DNA of 15,723 bases from the NCBI GenBank assembly GCA_002429385.1, contig DIZL01000008.1, positions 1 to 15,723 of the forward strand, read 5' to 3'. Numbering within the stretch: the first letter of the stretch is position 1; the number at the start of each line of letters is the position of its first letter. The notes beneath the pieces were generated by a model. It was not told the DNA's origin and did no database searches. It saw only the letters and a list, made by a program, of their open reading frames with translations. Below, one piece after another: positions 1 through 6,724 of this stretch. The translations under genes and the position numbers were made by a program. Source of the stretch: Prolixibacteraceae bacterium UBA6029. Lineage in GTDB: Bacteria > Bacteroidota > Bacteroidia > Bacteroidales > Prolixibacteraceae.

Positions 1-73
1 GCTTAGTCCAGATTATCCAACTGCAAACTAACGCACGAATCACTGACTGTCAATAACTTAGTTGTATATTGAT

Positions 74-81
74 TATCTTTG
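74..81 (+). promoter_or_regulatory. Bacteroidota -7 promoter box (TATCTTTG) for the DUF6266 gene
   Basis: TATCTTTG fits the Bacteroidota primary-sigma -7 consensus TAnnTTTG and lies about 90 bp before the ATG at 171. I see no clear TTTG at the expected -33 position, so the call rests on one box. The implied leader is about 80 nt. Confidence 0.4.
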
Positions 82-170
82 TTTAGCGAAAGACGAAGAA
101 GGAATAACTCGCGTAAAGTCCAACCGGTATCTGAGCAAAACAGATTATTCACATTTAAAATTTCAGTATC

Positions 171-812
171 ATGAGTACCATAAAACAAGGTATCTTAGGT
201 GGCTTCTCAGGTAAAACGGGAACTGTCATCGGTAGCAGCTGGAAAGGCATCGCAGTTATGCGTGGAATAGCCCCCAGCATTGCACAACCCAATACGGAGG
301 CACAGCTCGCACAACGGGCCAGGTTCTCAGTTGTGGGCAAGTTCTTACGTCCTCTTATTCCCTTTCTGCGGATAGGGTTTAGAAGCCAGGCAGTAAAAAT
401 GTCGGGCTTCAATGCGGCTATGTCGTACAATCTGGCGAATGCCCTTACGGGTACTTACCCAGCCTATGACATCGATTTCTCAAAAGCGCTGGTCAGCCAG
501 GGCACCCTTCCCGGGGCTTTAAACCCTGAAGTGACTTCCTCTACGGCAGGCGAAGTAGAATACAGCTGGGAAGATAATTCAGACGACACCAACGCCTCTG
601 AAAACGACAAGGTCTTGCTGGTAGTGTATAACCCGGTTAAGAAAAGGGCGGTAACGGTAGCAGGTGGAAATACCCGCATCGGTGGAAGCCAGTCGGTCAC
701 CCTTCCTTCATCTTTTACGGGGGATGAAGTGCAGTGCTATATTTCCTTCGGAACGCCTACTCAGTCGGTTGTCTCCAACAGCGAGTTCGCAGGCGGGATA
801 ATCGTATCGTAG
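171..812 (+). CDS. DUF6266 family protein, function unknown
   Basis: A 213-residue protein that I recognise as DUF6266, a family found mainly in Bacteroidota. The N-terminus is typical: a glycine-rich segment (GILGGFSGKTGTVIGSSWKG, residues 7-26), then an R-G-I-A-P segment and an alanine/glutamine-rich helix. The second half (about residues 105-213) reads as alternating beta strands, with a Y-S-W-x-D-N-S motif, an L-L-V-V-Y-N-P strand and a closing G-G-I-I-V-S strand, suggesting a beta-sandwich domain (inference). There is no signal peptide or membrane segment. The start is the ATG at 171, where the family motif begins. It is a single-gene unit, with a promoter box at 74-81 and a terminator at 837-867. 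Its base composition is visibly richer in GC than the AT-rich genes that follow, which hints at a separate origin. The biochemical role of the family is not known to me. Confidence 0.85.
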   Translation: MSTIKQGILGGFSGKTGTVIGSSWKGIAVMRGIAPSIAQPNTEAQLAQRARFSVVGKFLRPLIPFLRIGFRSQAVKMSGFNAAMSYNLANALTGTYPAYDIDFSKALVSQGTLPGALNPEVTSSTAGEVEYSWEDNSDDTNASENDKVLLVVYNPVKKRAVTVAGGNTRIGGSQSVTLPSSFTGDEVQCYISFGTPTQSVVSNSEFAGGIIVS

Positions 813-836
813 TCGGAAAAGGAATCAATCTCTCTT

Positions 837-867
837 AAAAACCGCTCTCTGATTGGGGGCGGTTTTT
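837..867 (+). terminator. Rho-independent terminator after the DUF6266 gene
   Basis: The 9-bp arms AAAAACCGC (837-845) and GCGGTTTTT (859-867) are perfectly complementary around a 13-nt loop and end in a T-run. Because the left arm starts with A5, it could also stop transcription coming from the MazF-like gene on the minus strand (stop at 930). Confidence 0.8.
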
Positions 868-929
868 CAGAATAAAAAAGCGTTCTTTGAAATATTGGGA
901 AATTATTTAGGTAAATCAAATTCGGTCAA

Positions 930-1268
930 TCAATTAAACAGCCTATTGATTTTTTCTTTGATAGTAACTTCCAGTGATGAATGTATTGTTCCCAACCTTC
1001 TTTTGATCAATTTCTTAGGTATAGTCATCATTTTATGCAGCCGAATCACTGAATCAACTGTCAATCCAGTAATGATAAAGTTTTCAGAATGTTTAAGCAG
1101 AACAATATCACTGTCAATAGAATCTTCAGGAATTCTACTAGAGATAAATGCTATAATCACGTGATTATATTTCCCTATCTCATTTGTCAGACATAGGGCA
1201 GGTCTGACTTTGGATGCGGATAAATCGTCAAATGGAAATGCAATAAGTATGATAGAGTTTTTAATCAT
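930..1268 (-). CDS. Type II toxin, MazF/PemK family
   Basis: A 112-residue protein of the MazF/PemK/CcdB-fold toxin superfamily, predicted to be a sequence-specific endoribonuclease. The diagnostic block is the N-terminal beta strand, then a P-F-D-D-L-S-A-S-K-V-R-P-A-L-C-L run (residues 12-27). R22 corresponds to the catalytic arginine of MazF loops, and the I-S-S at 42-44 occupies the conserved Ser/Thr position. Further on come a conserved G-L-T-x-D-S-V-I-R (about residues 68-76) and a C-terminal K-x-L-G helix region, at normal family length. The ATG at 1268 overlaps the end of the upstream antitoxin by 8 bp, the classic arrangement for translationally coupled antitoxin-then-toxin operons. 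The module is probably autoregulated by the antitoxin (inference from the family). The cleavage specificity cannot be read from the sequence. Confidence 0.85.
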   Translation of the reverse strand: MIKNSIILIAFPFDDLSASKVRPALCLTNEIGKYNHVIIAFISSRIPEDSIDSDIVLLKHSENFIITGLTVDSVIRLHKMMTIPKKLIKRRLGTIHSSLEVTIKEKINRLFN

Positions 1269-1500
1269 TCATTGATTCTCCATCCTTTATAGTATAAATA
1301 TCCTCGTCTGGTTCTTTTAAGAAGTCAAAAGCGGGATTTTTAGTCAGGGATTCCATCCAGAGTTTTTCTTCCTCCTGCTCATAGACTTCATCATCCAGAA
1401 GGATTAAGATTCGAACATTCTGATTGGATCGTCCAAGTTGATAATCCAGTTTTATATGCCCTGAATGATCTGTTTTTGAATTAATTTCAATTGCCCTCAT
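1261..1500 (-). CDS. Antitoxin partner of the MazF-like toxin
   Basis: A 79-residue acidic protein directly upstream of the toxin, with an 8-bp overlap. I place the start at the ATG at 1500, giving MRAIEINSKTD, a typical opening for small Bacteroidota antitoxins. An upstream in-frame TTG at 1527 would extend it by nine residues, but that TTG lies inside the -7 promoter box at 1525-1532, so it would not be transcribed. The N-terminal half (residues 1-38) is predicted beta-rich and is probably the DNA-binding and dimerisation part. The C-terminal half is acidic and helical, ending in N-P-A-F-D-F-L-x-x-P-x-E-D-I-Y, the kind of flexible tail that wraps the toxin. The assignment comes from its position and this tail. 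I cannot assign a named DNA-binding fold with confidence. Confidence 0.75.
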   Translation of the reverse strand: MRAIEINSKTDHSGHIKLDYQLGRSNQNVRILILLDDEVYEQEEEKLWMESLTKNPAFDFLKEPDEDIYTIKDGESMND

Positions 1501-1524
1501 GGCACTCAATGATTTGGATATGAA

Positions 1525-1532
1525 CAAAGATA
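1525..1532 (-). promoter_or_regulatory. -7 promoter box (TATCTTTG) for the toxin-antitoxin operon
   Basis: Read on the minus strand this is TATCTTTG, an exact TAnnTTTG match, 24 bp before the antitoxin ATG at 1500 and inside the short gap after the preceding gene. It decides the start choice, because transcription beginning about 7 nt downstream excludes the TTG at 1527. No convincing -33 TTTG was found. Confidence 0.5.
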
Positions 1533-1545
1533 ATAAAATTCAGTC

Positions 1546-1920
1546 TTATTCCGACTTCGATTTGTAATATCTTCGGAAGAGTACTTTTTTCAGATCTCTG
1601 AAGATCACCTGGTGTGCCAGAATCTCCAGATCATTGTAATGAGGCAATTCCCGGTGCGCTTTTGCTATTTCCTGTTCAGTAATATCAACCTGGTATAAAA
1701 CAGCCATCAGGCGGCTGTAATCCTTGTCGAGGTAAACCGAAATCTGGTTAATCAACTGTTCATGCAACTCAGGATAGGCCTTCTCCACATTCCCGGAGAA
1801 GGTGATTTCGATACCAAACATGCCAAAATCTTTCATGATTTGCTGCGCTGTTTCCAGAACAATATCTTCCTTATTCAGAAAGAACTCAATATTGTTGTTT
1901 TGCACGTTGGGTAAATTCAT
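1546..1920 (-). CDS. Conserved Bacteroidota hypothetical protein (124 aa)
   Basis: A 124-residue soluble protein resembling a small conserved hypothetical protein found in many Bacteroidota; no function is known to me. I choose the ATG at 1920 (MNLPNVQNNN). An upstream in-frame TTG at 1956 would translate a repetitive, REP-like sequence and is unlikely. Visible features: a predicted helical N-terminal part with the conserved-looking stretch D-F-G-M-F-G-I-E-I-T-F-S-G (residues 31-43), a helical middle, and a very basic C-terminal helix (R-D-L-K-K-V-L-F-R-R-Y-Y-K-S-K, residues 108-122). The basic tail could contact nucleic acid or membrane phosphates, but this is speculation. It is on the same strand as fumarase, which ends 95 bp upstream, with a hairpin in the gap (1940-1988), so they may or may not be cotranscribed. 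Confidence 0.7.
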   Translation of the reverse strand: MNLPNVQNNNIEFFLNKEDIVLETAQQIMKDFGMFGIEITFSGNVEKAYPELHEQLINQISVYLDKDYSRLMAVLYQVDITEQEIAKAHRELPHYNDLEILAHQVIFRDLKKVLFRRYYKSKSE

Positions 1921-1939
1921 AGTCGTATTGTTTTGAACA

Positions 1940-1988
1940 AAGACGCAAAGACACAAAGAATTAAGTACTCTTCATGACTTCGCGTCTT
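1940..1988 (-). repeat. REP-like imperfect hairpin between fumarase and the 124-aa gene
   Basis: AAGACGCAAAGACACAAAG (1940-1958) is an imperfect inverted copy of 1970-1988 (15 of 19 positions match) around an 11-nt loop. From memory, the AAAGACGC-AAAGACAC-AAAG wording is typical of extragenic repeats scattered through Bacteroidota genomes. It sits 27 bp past the fumarase stop and could act as a weak terminator or mRNA stabiliser. There is no real T-run after the stem. Confidence 0.5.
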
Positions 1989-2014
1989 AGTATTTGATTT
2001 TCAATGAATATCAC

Positions 2015-3619
2015 CTAAAGTTGTTTAAAGAAGTCGTTTCCTTTATCATCGACAATAATGAACGCAGGAAAGTTTTCGACTCTGATTTTACGGATGGCTT
2101 CCATACCTAACTCTTCGAAGTCAATCACTTCACTCGACTTAATACTTTGTTTGGCAAGGATTGCTGCCGGTCCACCAATAGAACCAAGGTAAAAACCACC
2201 ATACTTCTTGCAGGCATCAGTCACCTGTTGTGTGCGGTTTCCTTTGGCCACCATGATTTTCGAACCGCCAAGACTCATAAAGAAGTCAACATATGGATCC
2301 ATGCGTCCGGCAGTGGTAGGGCCAAAACTTCCTGAAGCCATTCCTATAGGAGTTTTAGCTGGGCCTGCATAATAGACAGGGTATTTCTTGAAATATTCAG
2401 GCATAGGCTGTCCTGCGTCAAGCATTTCCTTCAGGCGGGCATGAGCCATATCACGGGCTACAATCAATGTACCTGATAGATTCAGGCGGGTCTTAATGGG
2501 ATATTGGGACAGAATTTTCAGAACATCTTCAATGGGTTGATCCAGGTCGATATTAACCGCAGGCTGCAGATAAGGCGCTGTTGCAGGAAGAAAACGGGCT
2601 GGATTCCGTTCAAGTTCTTCAAGGAAAATTCCATCCTCAGTGATGATGGCTTTGATGTTACGGTCAGCGCTGCAACTCACACCTATGCCAACCGGGCAGG
2701 AAGCCGCATGTCGTGGTAAACGAACTACCTTCACATCGTGAACAAAGTATTTGCCGCCAAACTGAGCGCCAATTGCACTATCCTGACATATCTTTTCAAT
2801 TTTCTTTTCCCATTCCAGATCACGAAAAGCTTGTCCGCCTTCATTACCTTCAGTCGGCAAATAATCAAGATATCCGGCAGAAGCCTTTTTTACCGTAGAC
2901 AATGTTGCTTCAGCAGAAGTTCCGCCAATAACAACTGCCAAATGGTAGGGAGGGCATGCGGAGGTTCCCAGATCACCAATCTTTTCCTTGATGAATTTTG
3001 TCAGTCCCTCTTCGGTCAGTAACGATTTGGTTTGTTGATAGAGATAGGTTTTATTGGCCGAGCCGCCACCTTTGGTGATAAACAAAAACTCGTAGGTACC
3101 TCCTTTTTCGGCATAAATATCAATCTGTGCAGGAAGATTGGTACCCGTATTTTTCTCGTCAAACATGGTAAACGGAACGACCTGTGAATAGCGAAGATTG
3201 CGTTCCTGATAGGTTTCAAATATGCCTTTTGAAAGATATTCGGCATCATTTACCCCTGTATATACATCCTCCCCCTTTTTCCCGAGAACAATGGCAGTAC
3301 CGGTATCCTGGCAGGTTGGCAATTCGCCTTCAGCCGAAACCACCTGATTGAGCAACATGGTATAGGCAACAAAATTGTCGTTATCCGAAGCTTCAGGATC
3401 CTGAAGTATTTTAGCCAATTTCTCGAGATGGGCAGCCCGAAGGTAAAATGAAACATCAGCAAAGGCTTCTTTGGCCAGTAATTCAAGACCTTCAGGAGCT
3501 ACTTTCAGGATTTTACGACCATCAAATTCTACAGTCGATACAAAGTCTTTGGTCAAAAGACGATACGTAGTGGTATCTTTCTTTATCGGAAATGGTTTCT
3601 GGTAAACAAATTTGGACAT
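2015..3619 (-). CDS. fum: Fumarate hydratase, class I ([4Fe-4S])
   Basis: A 534-residue class I fumarase, catalysing the reversible hydration of fumarate to L-malate in the TCA cycle or the reductive succinate branch; cytosolic, oxygen-sensitive, usually homodimeric. The three iron-sulfur ligands are C103 (P-T-C-Q-D-T-G-T-A), C222 (S-A-C-P-P-Y-H) and C316 (V-S-C-S-A-D-R). Their spacings of 119 and 94 residues equal those of the structurally known Leishmania enzyme as I recall it. The N-terminal domain carries the cluster. The C-terminal domain has the substrate-pocket residues R389 (V-A-R-D), T435 and R439 (G-P-T-T-A-G-R-M-D-P-Y) and K459 (A-K-G-N-R). Full length; ATG start at 3619. Transcribed from its own promoter box (3690-3697), back-to-back with the sulfatase-operon promoter. 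This is the two-domain, single-chain form, not the split two-subunit form. Confidence 0.95.
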   Translation of the reverse strand: MSKFVYQKPFPIKKDTTTYRLLTKDFVSTVEFDGRKILKVAPEGLELLAKEAFADVSFYLRAAHLEKLAKILQDPEASDNDNFVAYTMLLNQVVSAEGELPTCQDTGTAIVLGKKGEDVYTGVNDAEYLSKGIFETYQERNLRYSQVVPFTMFDEKNTGTNLPAQIDIYAEKGGTYEFLFITKGGGSANKTYLYQQTKSLLTEEGLTKFIKEKIGDLGTSACPPYHLAVVIGGTSAEATLSTVKKASAGYLDYLPTEGNEGGQAFRDLEWEKKIEKICQDSAIGAQFGGKYFVHDVKVVRLPRHAASCPVGIGVSCSADRNIKAIITEDGIFLEELERNPARFLPATAPYLQPAVNIDLDQPIEDVLKILSQYPIKTRLNLSGTLIVARDMAHARLKEMLDAGQPMPEYFKKYPVYYAGPAKTPIGMASGSFGPTTAGRMDPYVDFFMSLGGSKIMVAKGNRTQQVTDACKKYGGFYLGSIGGPAAILAKQSIKSSEVIDFEELGMEAIRKIRVENFPAFIIVDDKGNDFFKQL

Positions 3620-3689
3620 TTTATTGTGGTGTAAATGAGTTAATAATATATTCTGTACAGATAAAAGCTTTATGCTTTTTAAACGGAAA

Positions 3690-3697
3690 CAAATATA
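3690..3697 (-). promoter_or_regulatory. -7 promoter box (TATATTTG) for fumarase
   Basis: On the minus strand this reads TATATTTG, an exact TAnnTTTG match, 70 bp before the fumarase ATG. It lies 44 bp from an oppositely oriented TATATTTG at 3742-3749, so the two operons fire divergently from one short intergenic region. The -33 element is not evident. Confidence 0.5.
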
Positions 3698-3741
3698 GTC
3701 ATTAGCACTTAATACATAGACATGAGCAATAAGAAATAACC

Positions 3742-3749
3742 TATATTTG
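3742..3749 (+). promoter_or_regulatory. -7 promoter box (TATATTTG) for the envelope operon
   Basis: TATATTTG on the plus strand, 56 bp before the ATG at 3806, gives a leader of about 50 nt. It mirrors the fumarase box at 3690-3697. The -33 element is weak or absent, which may mean an activator is needed (inference). Confidence 0.5.
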
Positions 3750-3805
3750 CCAAATCAAAAAAATAGTTGTCTAAATACAATCTGCTCAACTGAAATTCAG
3801 AAATT

Positions 3806-5749
3806 ATGAACATGAAATTAATTAATCTGAAGAAGTTTCTTCACAACCGGTTTGGGGGAATCCTTCTTTTATATATTGTCTTTATTGCCATCTCTTTCAT
3901 TAGCAGGACAGTTCTGCTGATCATGTCGTTTGCGGATGTAAGCCTCAATCCATTGAATATTCTGTGGTCTTATGGAGCCGGATTACTGATGGACACCGCT
4001 GCCTATAGTTATTTCATGATTCCGTTCGTATTGTTCCTGACATTTATATCCGACCGGTTTTTTAATTCGGTAGTCCATAAATGGCTGGCTTATATCTTCT
4101 ATTTCATCATTTTCTACATTCTATTGTTCAACGGAGTATCGGAGTATTTCTTCTGGGAAGAATTTGGGGTCAGGTATAACTTTATTGCAGTTGATTATCT
4201 GGTCTATACGACCGAAGTTTTGGGAAATATCAAGGAATCATATCCCTTACCACTTCTGATATCAGTAATTTTAGGTGCAGATATCCTGCTTATATATTTT
4301 GTGATCAGGAAGAAATACCTCACCATTTCACTTGAGAGTAAAAGCAGGAGAAAAAGCAGGCTTCTAACGGGATTAGGATTGTTGATTTTACCTGTTATGT
4401 CGTTTATCCTTGTAAAAAACACAACAGTTGAAATCACCAGGAACCGATACAATAACGAACTGGCTAAAAACGGTATCCATTCATTGTTTGCTGCATTTAT
4501 AAATAACGAACTGGATTACAATACTTTTTACGCTACACGAAACAATGATGAGAACTTCAAAGAGCTTCATCATCTGCTAAAAAGCGAAAACAGCAAATAC
4601 CTGAACGAACAACCCTATGATATCTCAAGACAAATCACAAATTCAGGAGAAGAAAAACGATATAATGTTGTACTTATCACCGTTGAAAGCCTGAGCGGAG
4701 AATTCATGGGATTTAAAGGAAGCAAACTGGGCAAAATAACCCCTAATTTGGATGTTCTGGCCGACAGTTCTCTATTCTTCACTAATTTGTATGCGATAGG
4801 TACACGCACCGTTTACGGCCTTGAAGCAGTTACGCTAGGCGCTCCGCCGAAGCCCGGGCAAAGTGTAATTAAAAGGCCGGACAATGAAAACATGTTTTCG
4901 ATGGGGCAACTATTTAAAGAACGAGGGTATGATTTGAAATTTATTTACGGTGGACATGGCTATTTCGATAATATGAATTACTACTTTTCGCACAATGGCT
5001 ATGAAATTGTAGACCGGAATGACTTTACGAAAGATGAAGTTACCTTTGCCAATATCTGGGGTGCCTGTGATCAGGATCTGTTTAACCGGACCCTAAAAGA
5101 ATGCGACAAATCGTTTGCTGATGGAAAGCCTTTCCTTAATCATGTGATGACCACTTCCAATCATCGCCCGTTTTCCTATCCTGAAGGTATGATTGATATT
5201 CCATCTCTTACCGGTAGGGCTGGTAGTATGAAATACTGTGATTATGCAATTGGTGAATTTATACATAAAGCCAGTGCAAAACCATGGTTCAAAAATACTT
5301 TATTTGTTATTTTAGCCGATCATTGTGCAGGAAGTGCAGGAAAGGCCGAATTACCGTTTATGGAATATCAGATACCCTTTATCATCTACAACCCCGGATT
5401 AGTCCACCCAGAGGCAATAAACAAGTTATGCAGCCAGATTGATGTTGCGCCAACCCTTTTGGGAGTAATGAACTGGACCTACAAAAGTAAATTCTTCGGA
5501 AAAGATATCGTCAAAATGGCTCCCGAAGAAGAACGGGCATTTATCTCGAATTACCAGAAGCTCGGCTACATTAAAAACAATGATCTGACTATTTTAAGTC
5601 CTCAGCAAAAGATAACGCATTACAAAATAGATCCGCAAACAGGAGAGATGAAAGTTGCACCGATTGATCCTGTAAATGAAAATGAAACAATCATTTACTA
5701 CCAATCGGCAAATTACGTTTACAAGAATAAACTGAACAAATGGAATTAA
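3806..5749 (+). CDS. LTA synthase family membrane sulfatase-fold enzyme (phosphoglycerol/phosphoethanolamine-transferase-like)
   Basis: A 647-residue inner-membrane enzyme: about five N-terminal transmembrane segments (roughly residues 18-40, 54-80, 93-113, 147-167, 188-205), then a periplasmic alkaline-phosphatase/sulfatase-fold domain (about 285-560). Metal and catalytic residues can be placed by comparison with LtaS: E294 (I-T-V-E-S-L-S), T335 (G-T-R-T-V-Y-G, probable threonine nucleophile), H453 (S-N-H-R-P-F) and D505-H506 (L-A-D-H). Family members move phosphoglycerol or phosphoethanolamine groups from phospholipids to glycans or lipids. Bacteroidota lack Gram-positive LTA, so the acceptor here is unknown; periplasmic or outer-membrane glycolipid is an inference. 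A nearby ATG (3812) is an alternative start. It is first in an operon, ending 33 bp before the VirK-like gene. A true sulfatase is less likely, because the C/S-x-P-x-R motif is absent. Confidence 0.85.
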   Translation: MNMKLINLKKFLHNRFGGILLLYIVFIAISFISRTVLLIMSFADVSLNPLNILWSYGAGLLMDTAAYSYFMIPFVLFLTFISDRFFNSVVHKWLAYIFYFIIFYILLFNGVSEYFFWEEFGVRYNFIAVDYLVYTTEVLGNIKESYPLPLLISVILGADILLIYFVIRKKYLTISLESKSRRKSRLLTGLGLLILPVMSFILVKNTTVEITRNRYNNELAKNGIHSLFAAFINNELDYNTFYATRNNDENFKELHHLLKSENSKYLNEQPYDISRQITNSGEEKRYNVVLITVESLSGEFMGFKGSKLGKITPNLDVLADSSLFFTNLYAIGTRTVYGLEAVTLGAPPKPGQSVIKRPDNENMFSMGQLFKERGYDLKFIYGGHGYFDNMNYYFSHNGYEIVDRNDFTKDEVTFANIWGACDQDLFNRTLKECDKSFADGKPFLNHVMTTSNHRPFSYPEGMIDIPSLTGRAGSMKYCDYAIGEFIHKASAKPWFKNTLFVILADHCAGSAGKAELPFMEYQIPFIIYNPGLVHPEAINKLCSQIDVAPTLLGVMNWTYKSKFFGKDIVKMAPEEERAFISNYQKLGYIKNNDLTILSPQQKITHYKIDPQTGEMKVAPIDPVNENETIIYYQSANYVYKNKLNKWN

Positions 5750-5782
5750 ATATTGAAATAACTCAATTACTTTGAAAATATT

Positions 5783-6724
5783 ATGGTGAGAATTCCATTT
5801 CTTTCAGTCGCCGTTGATGGTTGGCAACTTGCTTCACGAGGTTATGCAGGACATCAAAAAAACTATCGTATAAAGCAACAGTGGAGGAGCTTTTTCGCAG
5901 CTCTTATTCATCCCAGAACAGCATCCAGGTGGTTCGAAACTCTCAAATCACCCGAATTAATTCTGGTTGCCAAATACCGTCCACGGCTATATTTTAAGCC
6001 TCTAAGGGTCTATATGTCAATCAGATGGACTACAGAACAAAAGATGAAAGTCATCCTTGACACTTATCGGTTTATCATGAGTAAGGGTGAAGCATTTCAA
6101 GAAGTAATCACCAGCCCTAACGGTATAGAAATCGCGCGTTGGCAACTTAGTGATTCCATTGAAGCAACTCTGAAACTGGGGTATCATCACATGCACAGAA
6201 AAGAAGGTGAGCTCATTCTTTTTTTTGAAAGTGTACAACTAGGCGGAATAATAGCAACTATAGCCTTTTCATTCGAAGAAATGGCGCCTGATAACTGGGT
6301 TTGCAGGATTGCCTGTATACAAGGGCATACGGTAAACGAATCAGATGTCACCAAACAAGTCCAAAAATTACTGCAAGGTATTCGTCCCAAATCATTTATG
6401 GTCTTTGCCGTTCAGGAGTTGTCAAGACAGTTGGGATTTACTGCAGTTTATGGCGTTGGAGATGCCATTCACCCATACAGGCGTCAACATACCATTCATC
6501 TTCACTGGTTGCATGCTATACAGTTCGATTACGATGCATTTTGGAGTGAGTCCGGCGGAATACCTAATCCTGACCATTGGTACGAACTACCTCTGAAGAT
6601 GGTCCAAAAAGATATTCAGGAGATCAAAACCAATAAACGTTCACTTTATACCCGACGGTACCGCTTGCTTGATGACCTTTCATTGAAAATTGCGGATTCT
6701 GTAAAAAAACTTATTGTACAATGA
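5783..6724 (+). CDS. VirK/YbjX family protein (DUF535)
   Basis: A 313-residue DUF535 protein, the family of Shigella/Salmonella VirK and E. coli YbjX. Enterobacterial members are linked to envelope integrity and resistance to cationic peptides; the biochemical activity is not settled. The family landmarks are in order: I-A-C-I-Q-G (residues 176-181), R-P-K-S-F-M (201-206), a G-V-G-D-A-I segment (224-229), Y-D-A-F-W-x-E-S-G-G (250-259), W-Y-E-L-P (266-270) and the basic K-R-S-L-Y-T-R-R-Y-R-L-L tail (285-296). No signal peptide or clear membrane helix, so it is probably cytoplasmic or peripheral. The start is the ATG at 5783. Its stop overlaps the next start (ATGA at 6721-6724), showing translational coupling to the PAP2 phosphatase. 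Placement between two lipid-headgroup-type enzymes supports an envelope-lipid role. Confidence 0.85.
   Translation: MVRIPFLSVAVDGWQLASRGYAGHQKNYRIKQQWRSFFAALIHPRTASRWFETLKSPELILVAKYRPRLYFKPLRVYMSIRWTTEQKMKVILDTYRFIMSKGEAFQEVITSPNGIEIARWQLSDSIEATLKLGYHHMHRKEGELILFFESVQLGGIIATIAFSFEEMAPDNWVCRIACIQGHTVNESDVTKQVQKLLQGIRPKSFMVFAVQELSRQLGFTAVYGVGDAIHPYRRQHTIHLHWLHAIQFDYDAFWSESGGIPNPDHWYELPLKMVQKDIQEIKTNKRSLYTRRYRLLDDLSLKIADSVKKLIVQ

Noticed and set aside
853..1164. 103-codon frame on plus antisense to the MazF-like toxin
   Set aside because: It runs opposite to a well-supported toxin gene, starts in the terminator of the preceding gene, and its protein resembles nothing.
1921..1956. TTG extension of the 124-aa protein
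   Set aside because: The extra residues come from the REP-like repeat; the ATG at 1920 fits the conserved start.
3016..3249. Reading frames nested in the fumarase gene on either strand
   Set aside because: They are alternative-frame shadows of a fully conserved enzyme and show no family resemblance.
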